In this document: positions 13,701-24,200 of the stretch, one piece after another
Layout of the letters: every line of letters starts with the position of its first letter
Position numbering within the stretch: the stretch's first letter is position 1
Assembly (NCBI GenBank): GCA_024195265.1
Contig: JAJLRJ010000010.1
Location: 38,386,798-38,450,797 of the forward strand
Origin: Dendrophyllia cribrosa
Taxonomy: Eukaryota > Cnidaria > Anthozoa > Scleractinia > Dendrophylliidae
Direction of reading: 5' to 3'
DNA: 64,000 nt
Position numbers and translations under genes: made by a program
Notes under the pieces: generated by a model
Databases searched by the model: none
Seen by the model: only the letters and a program-made list of their open reading frames with translations
Told to the model about the DNA's origin: nothing

Positions 13701-16700
13701 GCCAGTGACTACAGTACATGTATGTTGTGATTTATATTTTATTTTGGTTTAAAATTTTCAAAACAGTTTAAGTATTATTTTCTAATCTTGGATTCATTAC
13801 CATAATACGAGACAACGGAAAATCAAAATCAAACTGGTTTGAAAATTTTTATACCAAAACAAAAATTAAACCACAACAACTACATATTGGCTAATTTCCC
13901 TTTTTGTCAAACATTTCGGGAATTTTTTTTGTGTTGTTTCTAGTAGTTTAAATTCCCTTTCTAGAAAGCAATTCACTTATTTACATGTAAATCTTAAAAC
14001 TGTGTTGACTTTGGGTTTTAATCTTAATCTTATTCCTGTTATCAACAATGTATTGGTTGGTTACTGTGTTAATTATTGCATTCAACAATAGGAAAATGCT
14101 TTTTAATCTCATGAAGGCAGGCTTTTTTAAGATCTTGGCAGACGCCAAATTAACCCCTACACATTTTTCAGAGGCACCTCTTGGCTGGAAACTGGTACCC
14201 ACTCCAAGCCTCACTTTCGTTCTCATGCCCAGACTCCCCCTGGCATCTAATGCACTCTGCTAATCTGTGATTACTATTAGTTTGTAGTCTATGAAGTAAG
14301 AATCTTAACATACAAGGTGTACTTCTTTTATTAACTGCACGCTTTTCTCTGTTGAGTTTTTCAGCAAACTGTTTCACCTGCAAATAAACAAAACAATCAA
14401 CACTTGCAAAAGTACATTTACCAGAAACTAAATAAATTCAATTTTGTATTTAACATATATTTTATCAGTAATAAATTTCATAATTGAATAGACACAGAGT
14501 CCACAATTAGCTTTAAGCTCCTTCAGTTGTTATTGTTTGTTTGTTTATTTGTTCATTTCTTACCTGGGCCATTGTCTTTGTATTCACTTTTCTTGCAATC
14601 CAGCGCCAGTTGTTTTCGCCATCATCTCTGTGCAGAAATGAGCAAACACAAGATAAAAAACAATGCTGATACTGGATAGGAAACCATTGAAAATGGGCAG
14701 AATTTTAGTCCTTACATCAGGCATTCTCCCTTCTCCTCATATATAAAGATTAATATTAATTCATGTACAGTTAGAGCAGTTGCCAATTGTGATTGGCTAA
14801 AAAATCTCGCGCCACTTTCTCGACCAATCAGAAGTAAAACGAAAACTAATTGTGACTTGCTTGCACGCATTTTCCCGCGCTTGGTGCCGCTTACGAGAGG
14901 TTTCAACTTTTGTGATTTGACTGGAAGAAATTTAGTATTTTGGAAACGTGGCCGCTTAGGAGAGGTGGTCGCTTATGAGAGATGTCAACTATAGTAATTT
15001 GACTGCAAGAAATTTGGTATTTTGGTAGAGTGGTTAGAGTGGTTGCTTAGGAGAGGTGCTCTTTGCTCAAAATTTCCACCCTAAGACCAATAGTGTGGGT
15101 CAGATCAGATCAAATCCCTCCCCCCACCCCACCTTGTGCATGATTGCACAAGTTCTGCTCTTACTATGAATCAATAATGGTAAAGTACCAAGTTTTAATA
15201 TTTCTTCCTATGTACCCAAAAACTCAAGGACCAAGTATTCAAGTGAAATTCCCAAGAGTATGACACTAGAGGTCAAATGCCCCACAACATAATATTTATT
15301 ATTTCATTAAATCAAATCATACTCTTTTAAAGCATCCAATAGTCTGGTCTTTTCTTCTTGACTCCATTCATCAGATCCCGGGGCTCCATCTTTTGATTTT
15401 TTATCACTTGCTGCACTCTGTCAAGAGGAGTGAGACAGTAAACAAAAAGGAAGTTTTAGCAAGTTTTAGCTACTAGCCTATATAAAATATCTATGAACAT
15501 TGTAGACGTAATTTCTCAGATACAGGGTTACATACGGTGGCCCAAAAGTGTCACGGCAATTTCAATTTGCTCACGGCAGTTTCAATTTGCTCACGGCAAT
15601 TTCAACTTCGCTCACGGCAATTTCAATTTGCTCACGGCAACTTCAACTTCACTCACGGCAGTTTCAATTTGCTCACGGCAATTTCAACTTCGCTCACGGC
15701 GATTTCAACTTCGCTCACGGCAATTTCAATCAAAGGGGCTATGTCGCGAGATATGTCACGCAGGCAAAAACGTCGGGCCGACATGAAACAAATTCACGTT
15801 ATCGCCGTGGAATCGGGCAAAATCCTTCAATTCTGGCAGCCGTTCTGTGTACTCCGAAAGGTCTCAGATTTTTCCCACATTTTAATAGTAGATTTGTCTT
15901 GATTTCATTTTGGTTATTTCCCCGATTCTGTAATCATACGCCTCGGGACATGTCAGTATCTCAATGTCTAGAAGTTGCATTCAGCTGTCGTGAATAGCTT
16001 AAAGATCTCGACGAACAGACGCATGAGAACTGTCACAATCCTGTTTAATGCTCTCCAATCGCAAGTGATTACACGTAGTTGATCTGTTTCGAATGAAGTC
16101 CAGAAATTTTCATTGCTCTCTCTCAAGCGAATCAGTAAAATAACCTACAAAATATTGGGTTTGTCTGTGGTAATAACAAATTACAAAGCGAAATTTTCTA
16201 AGCCGACTAGGTTTTAACACTGAAGCATGCTACTTTTGTCGATGGAAATTTCGATCCTTTCCGCTTGAAGCTAAGCGTGTGTTTCTTTGGAAGACATTAT
16301 TTGAAATTTTTAGCACTTTCTTCTCTTGGCTGAATTGAGGATATTTCTAAATGTGAGCGCTTACGTTTCCTGCACATTCCTTCTTAAGTTCGGAATGGAT
16401 GCTATATAGATCAGTGCGCATTTCTTGATTATATCCTCTGCCATATTTCTGAGTGCCAGAGTGCTTATAAGAATTTGTGTTAATCTTACACAAAGTTTTA
16501 AAATATTAAAGGTTGAGCGGGATTTTGCCGGCGAGAAGAACTGAGGTTCGTGGATGATCAAGAAGCTGTGAGATGTTTTGTGGAAGTTGTGCTACTTCCA
16601 CGAACAGTGTGCTGAAAAATGAACTATAAACTCACGATGCACTTGGGACGCCGTGAGTAAAGTTGAAATTGCCGTGAGTGAAGTTGAAATTGCCGTGAGC

Positions 16701-17932
16701 AAGTTGAAACTGCCGTGAGCAAATTGAAACTGCCGTGAGCAAATTGAAACTGCCATGAGCGAAGTTGAAATTGCCGTGAGCAAATTGAAACTGCCGTGAA
16801 CGAAGTTGAAATTGCCGTGAGCAAATTGAAACTGCCGTGAGCAAATTGAAACTGCCGTGAGCAAATTGAAACTGCCGTGAGCAAATTGAAATTGCCGTGA
16901 CACTTTTGGGCCACCGTAGTTACATGATGCGAGAAATACATCACTTCACAAATCCACTATCTTTGATCAGCCAATGCGGGTTTTTAGAACTTCCCATGGT
17001 GTGGCAAAATAAAGCAATAAAGGAAGTTGGAAATTTAACACAAAGTACTTTAAAAATTCAGGAATGCATGTCTATAACTTGGCTGCCATGGGAATCCTGA
17101 CGACTCAAAGTGTTTCCAGATAAATTTCAGGTCAAATTGTACAGCTTGAGAGGCAGTATGTACGTCTCAAAATGCCTCAAAGGATTGGCTAAGAAAACAA
17201 TAAAACAAACAACAGAACAATAGACCCTAGCCCTGATTTTAAAGGAATGGTCCCACCCCCGTCAATACCCCACCCCCCCCCCCCCCACGCCCCTGACATC
17301 CCTGCCTCTTGGGTGTAAATACATGTTCAACCACTTTCTTTATACAGACAGTCTGACAACTGCTTGATATAGCCTTAATATTATGAACAGTTTCATCAGC
17401 CCCATTGGCCAACGGAATTAAAGCCTAGCTATATGAACTGTTTGAAACATAAAAATAGGATCAATCTCCCAAAATAGTCTTTCATTTTTATTTCTTTTTA
17501 ATTCTTTTTGTACACTAGCTATTTAAACTGTAAGGAGAAATTAGCCTTTGATTAGCATTTACAAATAAAAACTAATAAGCCCTTCAATTTAATCTCGGCT
17601 AAATATTTTCAGGAAACCGACACAATTAAAAGTAGTCAACTTCCTAGGAAATAAAATCATGCATGCATTAATTTTCATGACGGGTGTGAATTAATATTCT
17701 ATATTCTGATGATGTGCTACAAAAAACAAGCTTATTTATCAATTCTGGTTTCAAAAAAACACTTAAAATAAGTTCCTTCATCTTAAAACGATCTATTTTG
17801 TCCATTTTGCGTAGAATATCTTTTTGTAATGCCAAGGGAGAACTTCCCGTTTAGAGATAATGAAACGCTTGTCGAAAACGTTTTAACGTGTTTACAACGC
17901 TTCAATGACCTTACCTTTCTTCGACGTGACAT
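1756..17932 (-). CDS. SANT/Myb and double BEN-domain nuclear protein (14 recognised exons)
   Basis: Probable chromatin or DNA-binding factor. Exons, in gene order: 17932-17915 (ATG, MSRRRK), 15417-15323, 14627-14564, 14377-14314, 13554-13508, 13271-13206, 12026-11811, 11243-9848, 9394-9332, 8880-8631, 7946-7746, 6864-6007, 3765-3556, 1925-1756 (TAA). Exons 2-4 encode a SANT/Myb-like domain ([29 protein letters not shown]). The 1.4-kb exon is Ser/Thr-rich and starts with a short coiled coil. Two BEN domains follow, each split by a phase-1 intron at the same place ([15 protein letters not shown] with [33 protein letters not shown] with [15 protein letters not shown]), joined by an acidic linker. 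All junction phases agree except 9332/8880, where one base is unaccounted for, so a small exon may be missing. About 1,239 codons in total. BEN domains bind DNA and recruit repressors in other animals; the specific role here is unknown. Confidence 0.78.
2600..2779. mobile_element. Palindromic MITE with TA flanks
   Basis: A near-perfect inverted repeat with ends GACCCTATTCATAAATGG and its complement. Each arm is about 70 bases around a short AT-rich loop, and the element is flanked by TA on both sides, as expected of Tc1/mariner-type non-autonomous elements. It lies in the last intron of the SANT-BEN gene. Confidence 0.7.
2858..3090 (-). repeat. tRNA-derived SINE, reverse copy
   Basis: The reverse complement matches the repeat at 24538-25190 over its body (shared phrases include TTGTTTCCTTAGAC, CCACCCAGGTGTAT, ACTAGCATCCCATCCA and GAAACCGGGTTAAGCTCC). 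The 5' end has a tRNA-like GTAGTGGTTAG A-box phrase that runs straight into the 24-bp minisatellite at 3082-3503. Confidence 0.65.
3082..3503. repeat. 24-bp minisatellite inside an intron
   Basis: About 17 tandem copies of a 24-base unit (plus strand roughly CACCACACAGGCTAACCACT plus ACAC), with a few variant units repeated in the same order, showing higher-order duplication. The unit length is a multiple of three, so long open frames run through it on both strands; these are not genes. It lies between the two last exons of the SANT-BEN gene and abuts the head of a SINE. Confidence 0.85.
4086..4300 (-). repeat. Dispersed ~200-bp repeat, copy 1
   Basis: Reverse-orientation copy of a repeat also present at 7510-7712 and 25361-25567. 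The copies share phrases such as AAGTAGTGGGGAGAA, GAATTCATCTTG and GATGCTGATCA, and end in TTAA-like AGGGCTTAAAGG sequence. Probably a non-autonomous DNA transposon. Confidence 0.55.
4301..5777. mobile_element. TTAA-flanked palindromic element (host of a nested element)
   Basis: Ends read AGTGCACC and GGTGCACT, each flanked by TTAA (4297-4300, 5778-5781). The long inverted arms (about 4301-4331 with 5351-5440, against about 5640-5777) are interrupted at a TTAA by the 1,011-bp element at 4336-5346. The uninterrupted right arm shows the original site (GAGTTGATTAAGCG). Confidence 0.7.
4336..5346. mobile_element. piggyBac-like non-autonomous element, copy 1
   Basis: About 1,011 bp, starting CCCATTCACTCCTGA and ending GGAGCGAATGGG, with TTAA duplications at 4332-4335 and 5347-5350. 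TTAA target duplication and CCC-starting termini are the hallmark of piggyBac. No transposase frame is visible. A second copy with the same orientation and length lies at 19535-20548. Confidence 0.8.
7510..7712 (+). repeat. Dispersed ~200-bp repeat, copy 2
   Basis: Same family as 4086-4300 (reverse) and 25361-25567. It starts TTAATCCCTGATATC and ends AGGGCTTAAAGGGTTAA, so the ends are weakly inverted and TTAA-like. It lies in an intron of the SANT-BEN gene between the first BEN exon and the acidic-linker exon. Confidence 0.55.
8055..8440. mobile_element. TTAA MITE (AGGGAcA-TGTCAC family), copy 1
   Basis: Ends TTAAAGGGACACTGTCACC and the complement of TTAAAGGGGCATTGTCACAC, so each end includes the TTAA target. 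About 386 bp. A second, 75-80% similar copy is at 24754-25143, and the same terminal motif bounds the elements at 31929-32161 and 42103-44275. Confidence 0.75.
9050..9226. mobile_element. Short MITE with CAGGGGTGTAGC termini
   Basis: The 177-bp sequence has imperfect terminal inverted repeats, CAGGGGTGTAGCTAAGA and the complement of CAGGGATGTAGCCAAGA. The CAGGG start is typical of hAT-type elements. The flanks are C-rich, so the target duplication cannot be judged. Confidence 0.55.
12796..12852. repeat. Perfect 25-bp-arm hairpin
   Basis: The arms at 12796-12820 and 12828-12852 are exact reverse complements around a 7-base loop (TTGTCAC). Each arm contains the GCATGC palindrome. It lies in an intron of the SANT-BEN gene beside a G-run at 12881-12897. 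No microRNA claim can be made from sequence alone. Confidence 0.85.
13340..13457 (+). mobile_element. AT-rich palindromic MITE, copy 1
   Basis: Inverted arms contain AAATTTTCAAACCAGTTT and its complement AAACTGGTTTGAAAATTT. The same family occurs at 13724-13877 and 20891-21030. This copy lacks part of the GTTGTGGTTTAA terminus seen in the others. Confidence 0.6.
13724..13877 (-). mobile_element. AT-rich palindromic MITE, copy 2
   Basis: Starts GTTGTGATTTATATTTT and ends AAAATTAAACCACAAC, with internal TTTTCAAAACAGTTT and AAACTGGTTTGAAAA arms. It shares its centre (a GAGACAACGGAAAATC phrase) with the copy at 20891-21030. Confidence 0.65.
14760..14905 (-). repeat. CCAAT/E2F-like MITE fragment
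   Basis: Part of a dispersed family marked by GTGATTGGCTAAAAAATC, CGCGCCACTTTC, ACCAATCAGAAGTAAAA and TTTTCCCGCGCTTGG. Better copies lie at 29478-29756 and 30142-30420 in RBBP5 introns. No coding content. Confidence 0.55.
15533..16918. mobile_element. Fold-back element with iterated 20/21-bp terminal arrays
   Basis: A 1,386-bp element beginning TACGGTGGCCCAAAAGTG and ending in the exact reverse complement. Flanking 6-bp direct repeats GTTACA (15527-15532, 16919-16924) mark the target duplication. Inside each end is a tandem array of 20- or 21-base units (TCACGGCAATTTCAATTTGC and variants): nine units at 15550-15733 and about twelve inverted units at 16647-16902. The arrays are open in several frames and give spurious ORFs. 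The middle (15735-16640) has no recognisable transposase. It lies in the first intron of the SANT-BEN gene. Confidence 0.85.
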
Positions 17933-18291
17933 TTTGGCCAAGCTTTAACAAACACAATGCTTCAATATTTAAAGAAATAACCAGGAAACAGGCGTCCGAA
18001 GTAATAAACGCAAACAGAACGCTTCGCCTTGCCACGACGAAACACGTCACGTCGCGCCAGCCGCGGCGCTATAACGTGTGCGCGCGCACCTTTCACGTAG
18101 AAACCGCTGACGAAAGCAAAACGGTAAGCTACAGTGTAGCACGGCACCGACACGCAAAAGTCAAAGGCATAAAAACAAAGTTTCCGAAGCAAATTGGAGA
18201 TTATTTATCTTTAGCAGTTAGATGGTGTTGTGGATGAAATCAACAGCTTGAAAAGAACTGTGTTTTAAGGGCATCGGACGAGCGATTTGCC
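17933..18291. promoter_or_regulatory. Bidirectional promoter between SANT-BEN gene and RBBP5
   Basis: The 359 bases between the two divergent start codons are clearly CpG-richer than the surroundings. They contain CACGTCACGTCGCG, CCGCGGCGC and CGTGTGCGCGCGCAC. The CRE-like TGACGTG lies just outside, inside the SANT-BEN first exon. No TATA box is obvious. Head-to-head CpG promoters usually drive housekeeping and chromatin genes; co-regulation is inferred. Confidence 0.6.
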
Positions 18292-21200
18292 ATGAATCTC
18301 GAACTGCTTCGTGAGTATAAAAATTTTGCCAGATGGTGCAGAGATCAACCTTTCAAATGATCATGTCTTTGTTTTCGTTTGTAGCTGGCTTTAAGGATGA
18401 TAGAGGCAAAATAATTGCCCAGTAAATGGATAGTTAAGTCTGTCTTTTCGCGGTTTCCCTTTTCGCGTGAGTTTCTTTAATAGCGAATCAAACTTCCCAG
18501 GGGTATTTTAAAACCCTCTCTTTGATGTTGGCGGGAATCTTTCAATATTGGGTTCACACTATCTGGAAGCTAAGAATGTTAATATCTAAATGTGAACCCC
18601 AATTCACAGTTGCTAAAAAATCTCAACCGTTTGTCACTTTGTAACACTGAGAATTCATGTATATGCATGTATTGTCAGTGACTTTATTAAAGAAATAAAA
18701 AACGCGCCGAGTGCATTATTGAGTTATATAAGCACGCGGGAATTTTTAAGAACACGAGAGAAGTGCAGAGAAGCACGAGCCAAAGGCGAGTGCTTCTCGC
18801 ACTTCTCGAGTGTTCTTAAAAATTCCCAAGTGCTTATATAACTCAACAATGCACGAGGAACAAGTTTTTTTATTTCTTTTATAAAATAAAAACAGTTATA
18901 ATGAGCCTTACGTCATGCGCGTGCTTTATCGAGTTATAATGAACTTGGTTTAACCAATCATAGCGCGCGCATTTCCTTGAGCATTTTATAAACATATATA
19001 AGACAGTGATTTCATGCTTGGCGACCTTGACCTGGGCAGACAAGTGGGAGAAAACATTAAAAGGGAGCAAGAGGTGTAATTTATTAAAATGTTATTCATA
19101 TGATCAAACCTGTATTCACCTTAGTCTAAAATGGTGGCAATTTAAAATATTATTAGCCTCATCATAGTTAATAGAACAAATTGGTTATGAAGCTCAACAA
19201 ATTTCAAAAAGAGTGTACAAAGCTGCTTTGTTTTATGTTGAACGAACCGTGACCCTGCACATTGTTTTGTTTAACGTGTGAGCCCAAATGTTTCTACTGG
19301 TCAGTTGCTCATATGCATTTCAATACCTTTTGTGTTTTGTGCAGGGTCAAGGCAAACGAACAAAAGAAATGGAGAACAAAAACATATAACAAAGGACTGA
19401 CTGAGTTTCATAACCAGTTTGTTCCATTAACTATGGCCTCATCAACGACAGCTTGTGCAAAAAAATTATGCAACAAAACTTCAAGTCAAAATGAGGCAGA
19501 GGGCCAATTAAGTTGCAGGTGTAAGGTGTATTAACCCATTCACACCTGAGGATTTTTACGTTTTTGAGTGATTTTCTGCATACACACGCCCCATAGGATT
19601 TCGTGACTTCATATTTGGAGTTACCATTGAAAGTGCTGCTGTTCTAAAACACTGAAGGCTCGAGTTTACTGGAAACGTCATTGTGACGATCTCATTTTGC
19701 TTGGTTGATTTGCAATAAAGGGTCCAATATGAATTATCTACGATTTTTGGTAAGTTCACAGCCATTTTTCATCTTTAGTAGCTGCCTGGTGAGCATCATT
19801 AAGCTTGGAGGTAGTTCTGAGTCCACTTCTCAATGAAGCGAGTTAGGTGTTGTACTTCGTTTACGAATTTGGCTCGTTGCTCGTTGAACTGGAAAAATGG
19901 CCGCCTGGAAACGAAGTGGCTTTGGGACTCGACTCTGGATGAATTTCTCGACCTACCGCGGCATATTTTGGAAGTTGCGACCACAGGAGAATACAACAAG
20001 CGCAAAATTTCGGCGGTGGGTCGGAGTGGCTGTGGACTTAGTATAAATATGAAATGTGTGGGGAAAGAATGGAACGCTGTCAAAATTTTTGGCTTTTTCC
20101 CAGCATGCAGTGCGGTGGTGATGTTGAAAATCGAGGCAAGGTGAGTATGCACTAGTATAAGAAGCTGTAGTTAGACCCGAGCAACGAATAAGAGCAAAAA
20201 AATTCACTGCTAAGCTAGGACTAGGACTGAATTTTGCTGTAAATGTTGACTTTTGGGTTTGCCACGATGATTTGAATAAAAAAAACTAAAGGCAAAAACG
20301 TGATTTTTGTTGTTTTTCTATGACATTAAAAACGGTAATTTTTGTTATCGTCCAAATTCAAACGCTGATATTCTGCAAAAATCGCTGACTTTTTTGTGTT
20401 TATTGGGTATCTCAATTATTTGAAAGACTTTCTAGTCAATGCTCACAACTGCTAGTTAAGGCAATGTTCGCACGATTGAGAAAGTTACAATTTTTTAAAG
20501 CAGTGGAGTCTTGTACGGGCGGTTACGGGCGATTCAGGTGTCAATGGGTTAAGCAGTCACCCTGACCCTTGGGTAATGGCTAACTGGCTGCTTGATGCCC
20601 TAGAAAGAAAATGAATTGACCCTAAGGCATGTTATACCTGTTCTAGTGATATAAGAAAAGAAATTACAGAACTTGTCAAATACATGTACCAGCAAGCTAT
20701 ACTCCTAAGGTTTCTCTGAACAAAGTGATAGTGATGACAATAAAAATGACTTGTTGGGGCCAGCTACATTATGTAGGAACAAGTGACTGCAAGATCTATT
20801 AAATTACTAACAGTATGAAATCCACTTAAAACAGAAATAATATTCATATGGTGACTTTAAACATTTAATGAAATGTAGTGTATGTGTTGTGTTGTGTTTC
20901 TTGGTTTAAATTTTTTTAAACCAGTTTGATTTTTGTTTTCGTTTGTCTCAGAATATGGTAATAAATCTGAGACAAAGGAAAATAAAACTTAAACTCATTT
21001 AAAAAAAAAAAGAAAAATTTTAACCACAACTTATGTACATGTATACAGTGAAAACACTTTTGCTTGTACTGTATATTTCTTTTGTTTTGATTTTGTCATC
21101 TTCACATTTCAGAGTCTTTTGGCCAAAGTTATCCAGAGGTGAGAGAAGTGTTTAAAAATTAAATACTGGTAATTGCAGTTTTCTTTTAAGCATTAATGTC

Positions 21201-24200
21201 CTGGTGTGCCTTTCTGCAATACTGTGTTGTTAAAATTTCATTACAGGAATATGATGGAAGCTTGGATTCAGTCAGTGTGGCAGTGACAGCAGCATTCAAT
21301 CGAAGAGGTTCTCTATTAGCTGTAGGTTGCAATGATGGTCGTATCGTCATCTGGGATTTTCTAACAAGAGGAATTGCCAAAATAATAAGTGCTCATGTGC
21401 ACCCTGTGACATCAGTCAGGTAATGGAAGGTGTTGGAAATTCAATGTTTATTTTACATGTAGCATACCATGTGTGGTAAACAGCCACATCAGCAAAGTAA
21501 AATGATGACAAAGGACAAGAAGATTCTGTTAAATTGCAAACTTTAAGAGTGGTAGTACAGTAGCTGGTTGCTGGCAAAAATCACTGCCTTCTCAGTGTTC
21601 TCCCCAGGTATTTCATGCCAGGCCTGGCTTGAGTCATTGAAAAATCATTGCCACCTGGCTTAAAACTGAAGAAACCTTACGTAGTTTAACATCTGGAACT
21701 GGGATCCTGTCCATAAGTAAAGAAAACACTCAATAAAGATACTGAAATTGCCTAGTGTTTTTTCATTGCCAGTGTTTTCTCGCAATTGATAAGGTTTTAG
21801 CTCATTTACCTTTCCATGAAACCTGTCGCGATATCGTCCGCTTGTTTCGTTGAACGGCACGGTTACCCATAAATTCAAGGACACTTCAAGGTTAACGGTT
21901 ACTTCCTAGACAGCATGACACTGCGAATTTTGTAAGTCTTTATTTTGTATTATGCTAGATAAGGATTTTGTCAGAATGCCTCCTGGCCTTCCCAAGATCC
22001 TGGGGAGAACACCGCTTCTTTGTTATCTCTTCCATCCCAGCTACTCAGCTGGGCTGTTCTTTACAAAGATGGCCTTTTCCCCAATCTTGGCCACCTACAC
22101 CAGCCATCCAGTTGGCTACATGCACTTCAAAACTTTGTGACAACCCTGGGTAGTGCATGAAACTCTGACAGCAACACACAAACCTTGCAAAATTGCTAAA
22201 TAACAAGGTTTGAAATTTACTGACTAGGAACGTGCACATCCATCCCCCCTCCCCAACACATTCTCAATTATAGAATAACACTCTTTGTTTGATTGTTTGT
22301 TCATTGTTTACTCTATTTAGCTGGAGCCGGAATGGTCGTAAATTACTGAGTGGTTCTAATGACTGGAATGTGTCAGTGTGGGATATCCTTACTGGCGAAT
22401 GTGATTCGAAATACCGTTTTCAATCCCCTGTCAGCAAAGTGCAGTTCCATCCTAGAAACAAGTATGTAGTAATATTTATCAGTCTTTCATTTTAAAAGAG
22501 TGTAAAAGTCTTGGGTACGCAGAAAAAAATGATACATGTAGTCTTGCTGCCTCACAAGTAAGTTATTCTACAATGTACCTCTACATTGCAGACACCTCTT
22601 TTATGCAGTCACTTGGATGCATTGCTTTGGCATCCATACTTTGGCCACCTGCTTAGAGCAGGAACTCGCAGGTTTATATCCCAGCTGGGCCAACACTCAG
22701 GGTCTTAAAAATAACTGGGGATGAAGGTGCTGCCTTTAATTTGCTATGATCTCTACATGTACAGATGGTTAGACCTTCACATGGCTCAGAGACCATGTAG
22801 AAATGATGATCCTGTCTCTAATGGGAATATACATGTAACAAAACCCTGGCTGTGACCACCGTCAGTGTCATACATTCCTTTATTGGTTGGGTGGGGGAGA
22901 TGAGAGCAACAATGGATTAATAGCAGTTGCCTGAGGCACCTTCATGAGCTGTCGTCTGATCTCATTCTCATAAGTGTGTGCAAAGCACCATGAAATGCAT
23001 GACTTTTGTGATATGTGTGCTACATGTACATGTATATAATTCATTCATTTCATATAGTGTTCTTTAATTTGTTTTTGTTACAGTAAAGTGATCCTTGTCT
23101 GCCCTATGAAACATGCACCAGTACTTGTCAAGCTGGATGGACAACACTATTCATTGCCAAATGGTGGAGAGGTAAAAAAAAACTCAGCTCAGCTCAGCTC
23201 AGCTGACAACCATCTAAGTCATGAACATTGTTTATCCTGATTAACATGTAAACTATATGATTTTTTGTGTAGTCCGAACAGAACATTGTAGCGTCATTTG
23301 ATAGAAAAGGGGAATACATCTACACAGGGAATTCTAAAGGAAAGGTAAGGAAAAATGACTAAATTATGATTATGTGATTATTGTCAAGAAAAAAGTTTAA
23401 TATGTTTATGTTTTTCTCCCTTGTTAGGTGTTGGTGATTAATGCAGAAACTCATAAAGTATGTTGTTTTGATATTGAAAAATGTATGCTGTATTTGTGAC
23501 TCCTTCATTGTTCATCCATTCCTCATCCAAGTTTGGTAGTGCTCAAGTGTTCTGTAAGGTTACGTAATAGTAGTGGTGTAACGATTAATCAAATTCTCGA
23601 TGAATCGCGATTATGACCATTCAGTTTAATTCACAATTCTTTGCTTCCATGTTTCGATTTTGGTTCGATTTTTGCATACCATTTCCAGGGTGCCCTCAAT
23701 GAGTTATTACATTGTGAAATCAGAATTCAGAACTCTTTAAAACCTGCATTTTTGATTGATGAGCAAAGGCTTTTGCAGTTTGTGTGCCATTTTGTGTTGC
23801 CTGGTAAAATTGCTGCCCTTCTACCACCCCTTGTGAATTTCCAAATAAGGCAAGCCATGCGCAACCAGCTCATTGTTACGTTGTCGAACAAGGCGATGAG
23901 TGACCAAGCAATCGTGAATCCACCTGCATCTTTTAGATCAGCTGTGTGGAAATATTATAGTTTTCCGGCTAAAGACGGTACAACAGATAAGTCTAAAACT
24001 ATCTGCAAGAAACATTTGCATAATCGAATCAAAATATTTGAAATCGAAAGGCAAAAATCGAAATTGAATCGCAAGGAATATGAATCGTTACACCCCAACG
24101 TAATAGTTTATACTTTTACTTGATTTATTTCCATTCCAGGTAGTGACAGAGTTTAGAATACAAACAGGAACAAGTGCTAACACAGCAGTCAAGGCGATAG

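Noticed and set aside
15493..16944. Several overlapping repetitive frames (FAHGNFN, SICSRQF, TSLTAIS types)
   Set aside because: All six-frame reads of the iterated arms of the fold-back element; no shared domain and on both strands.
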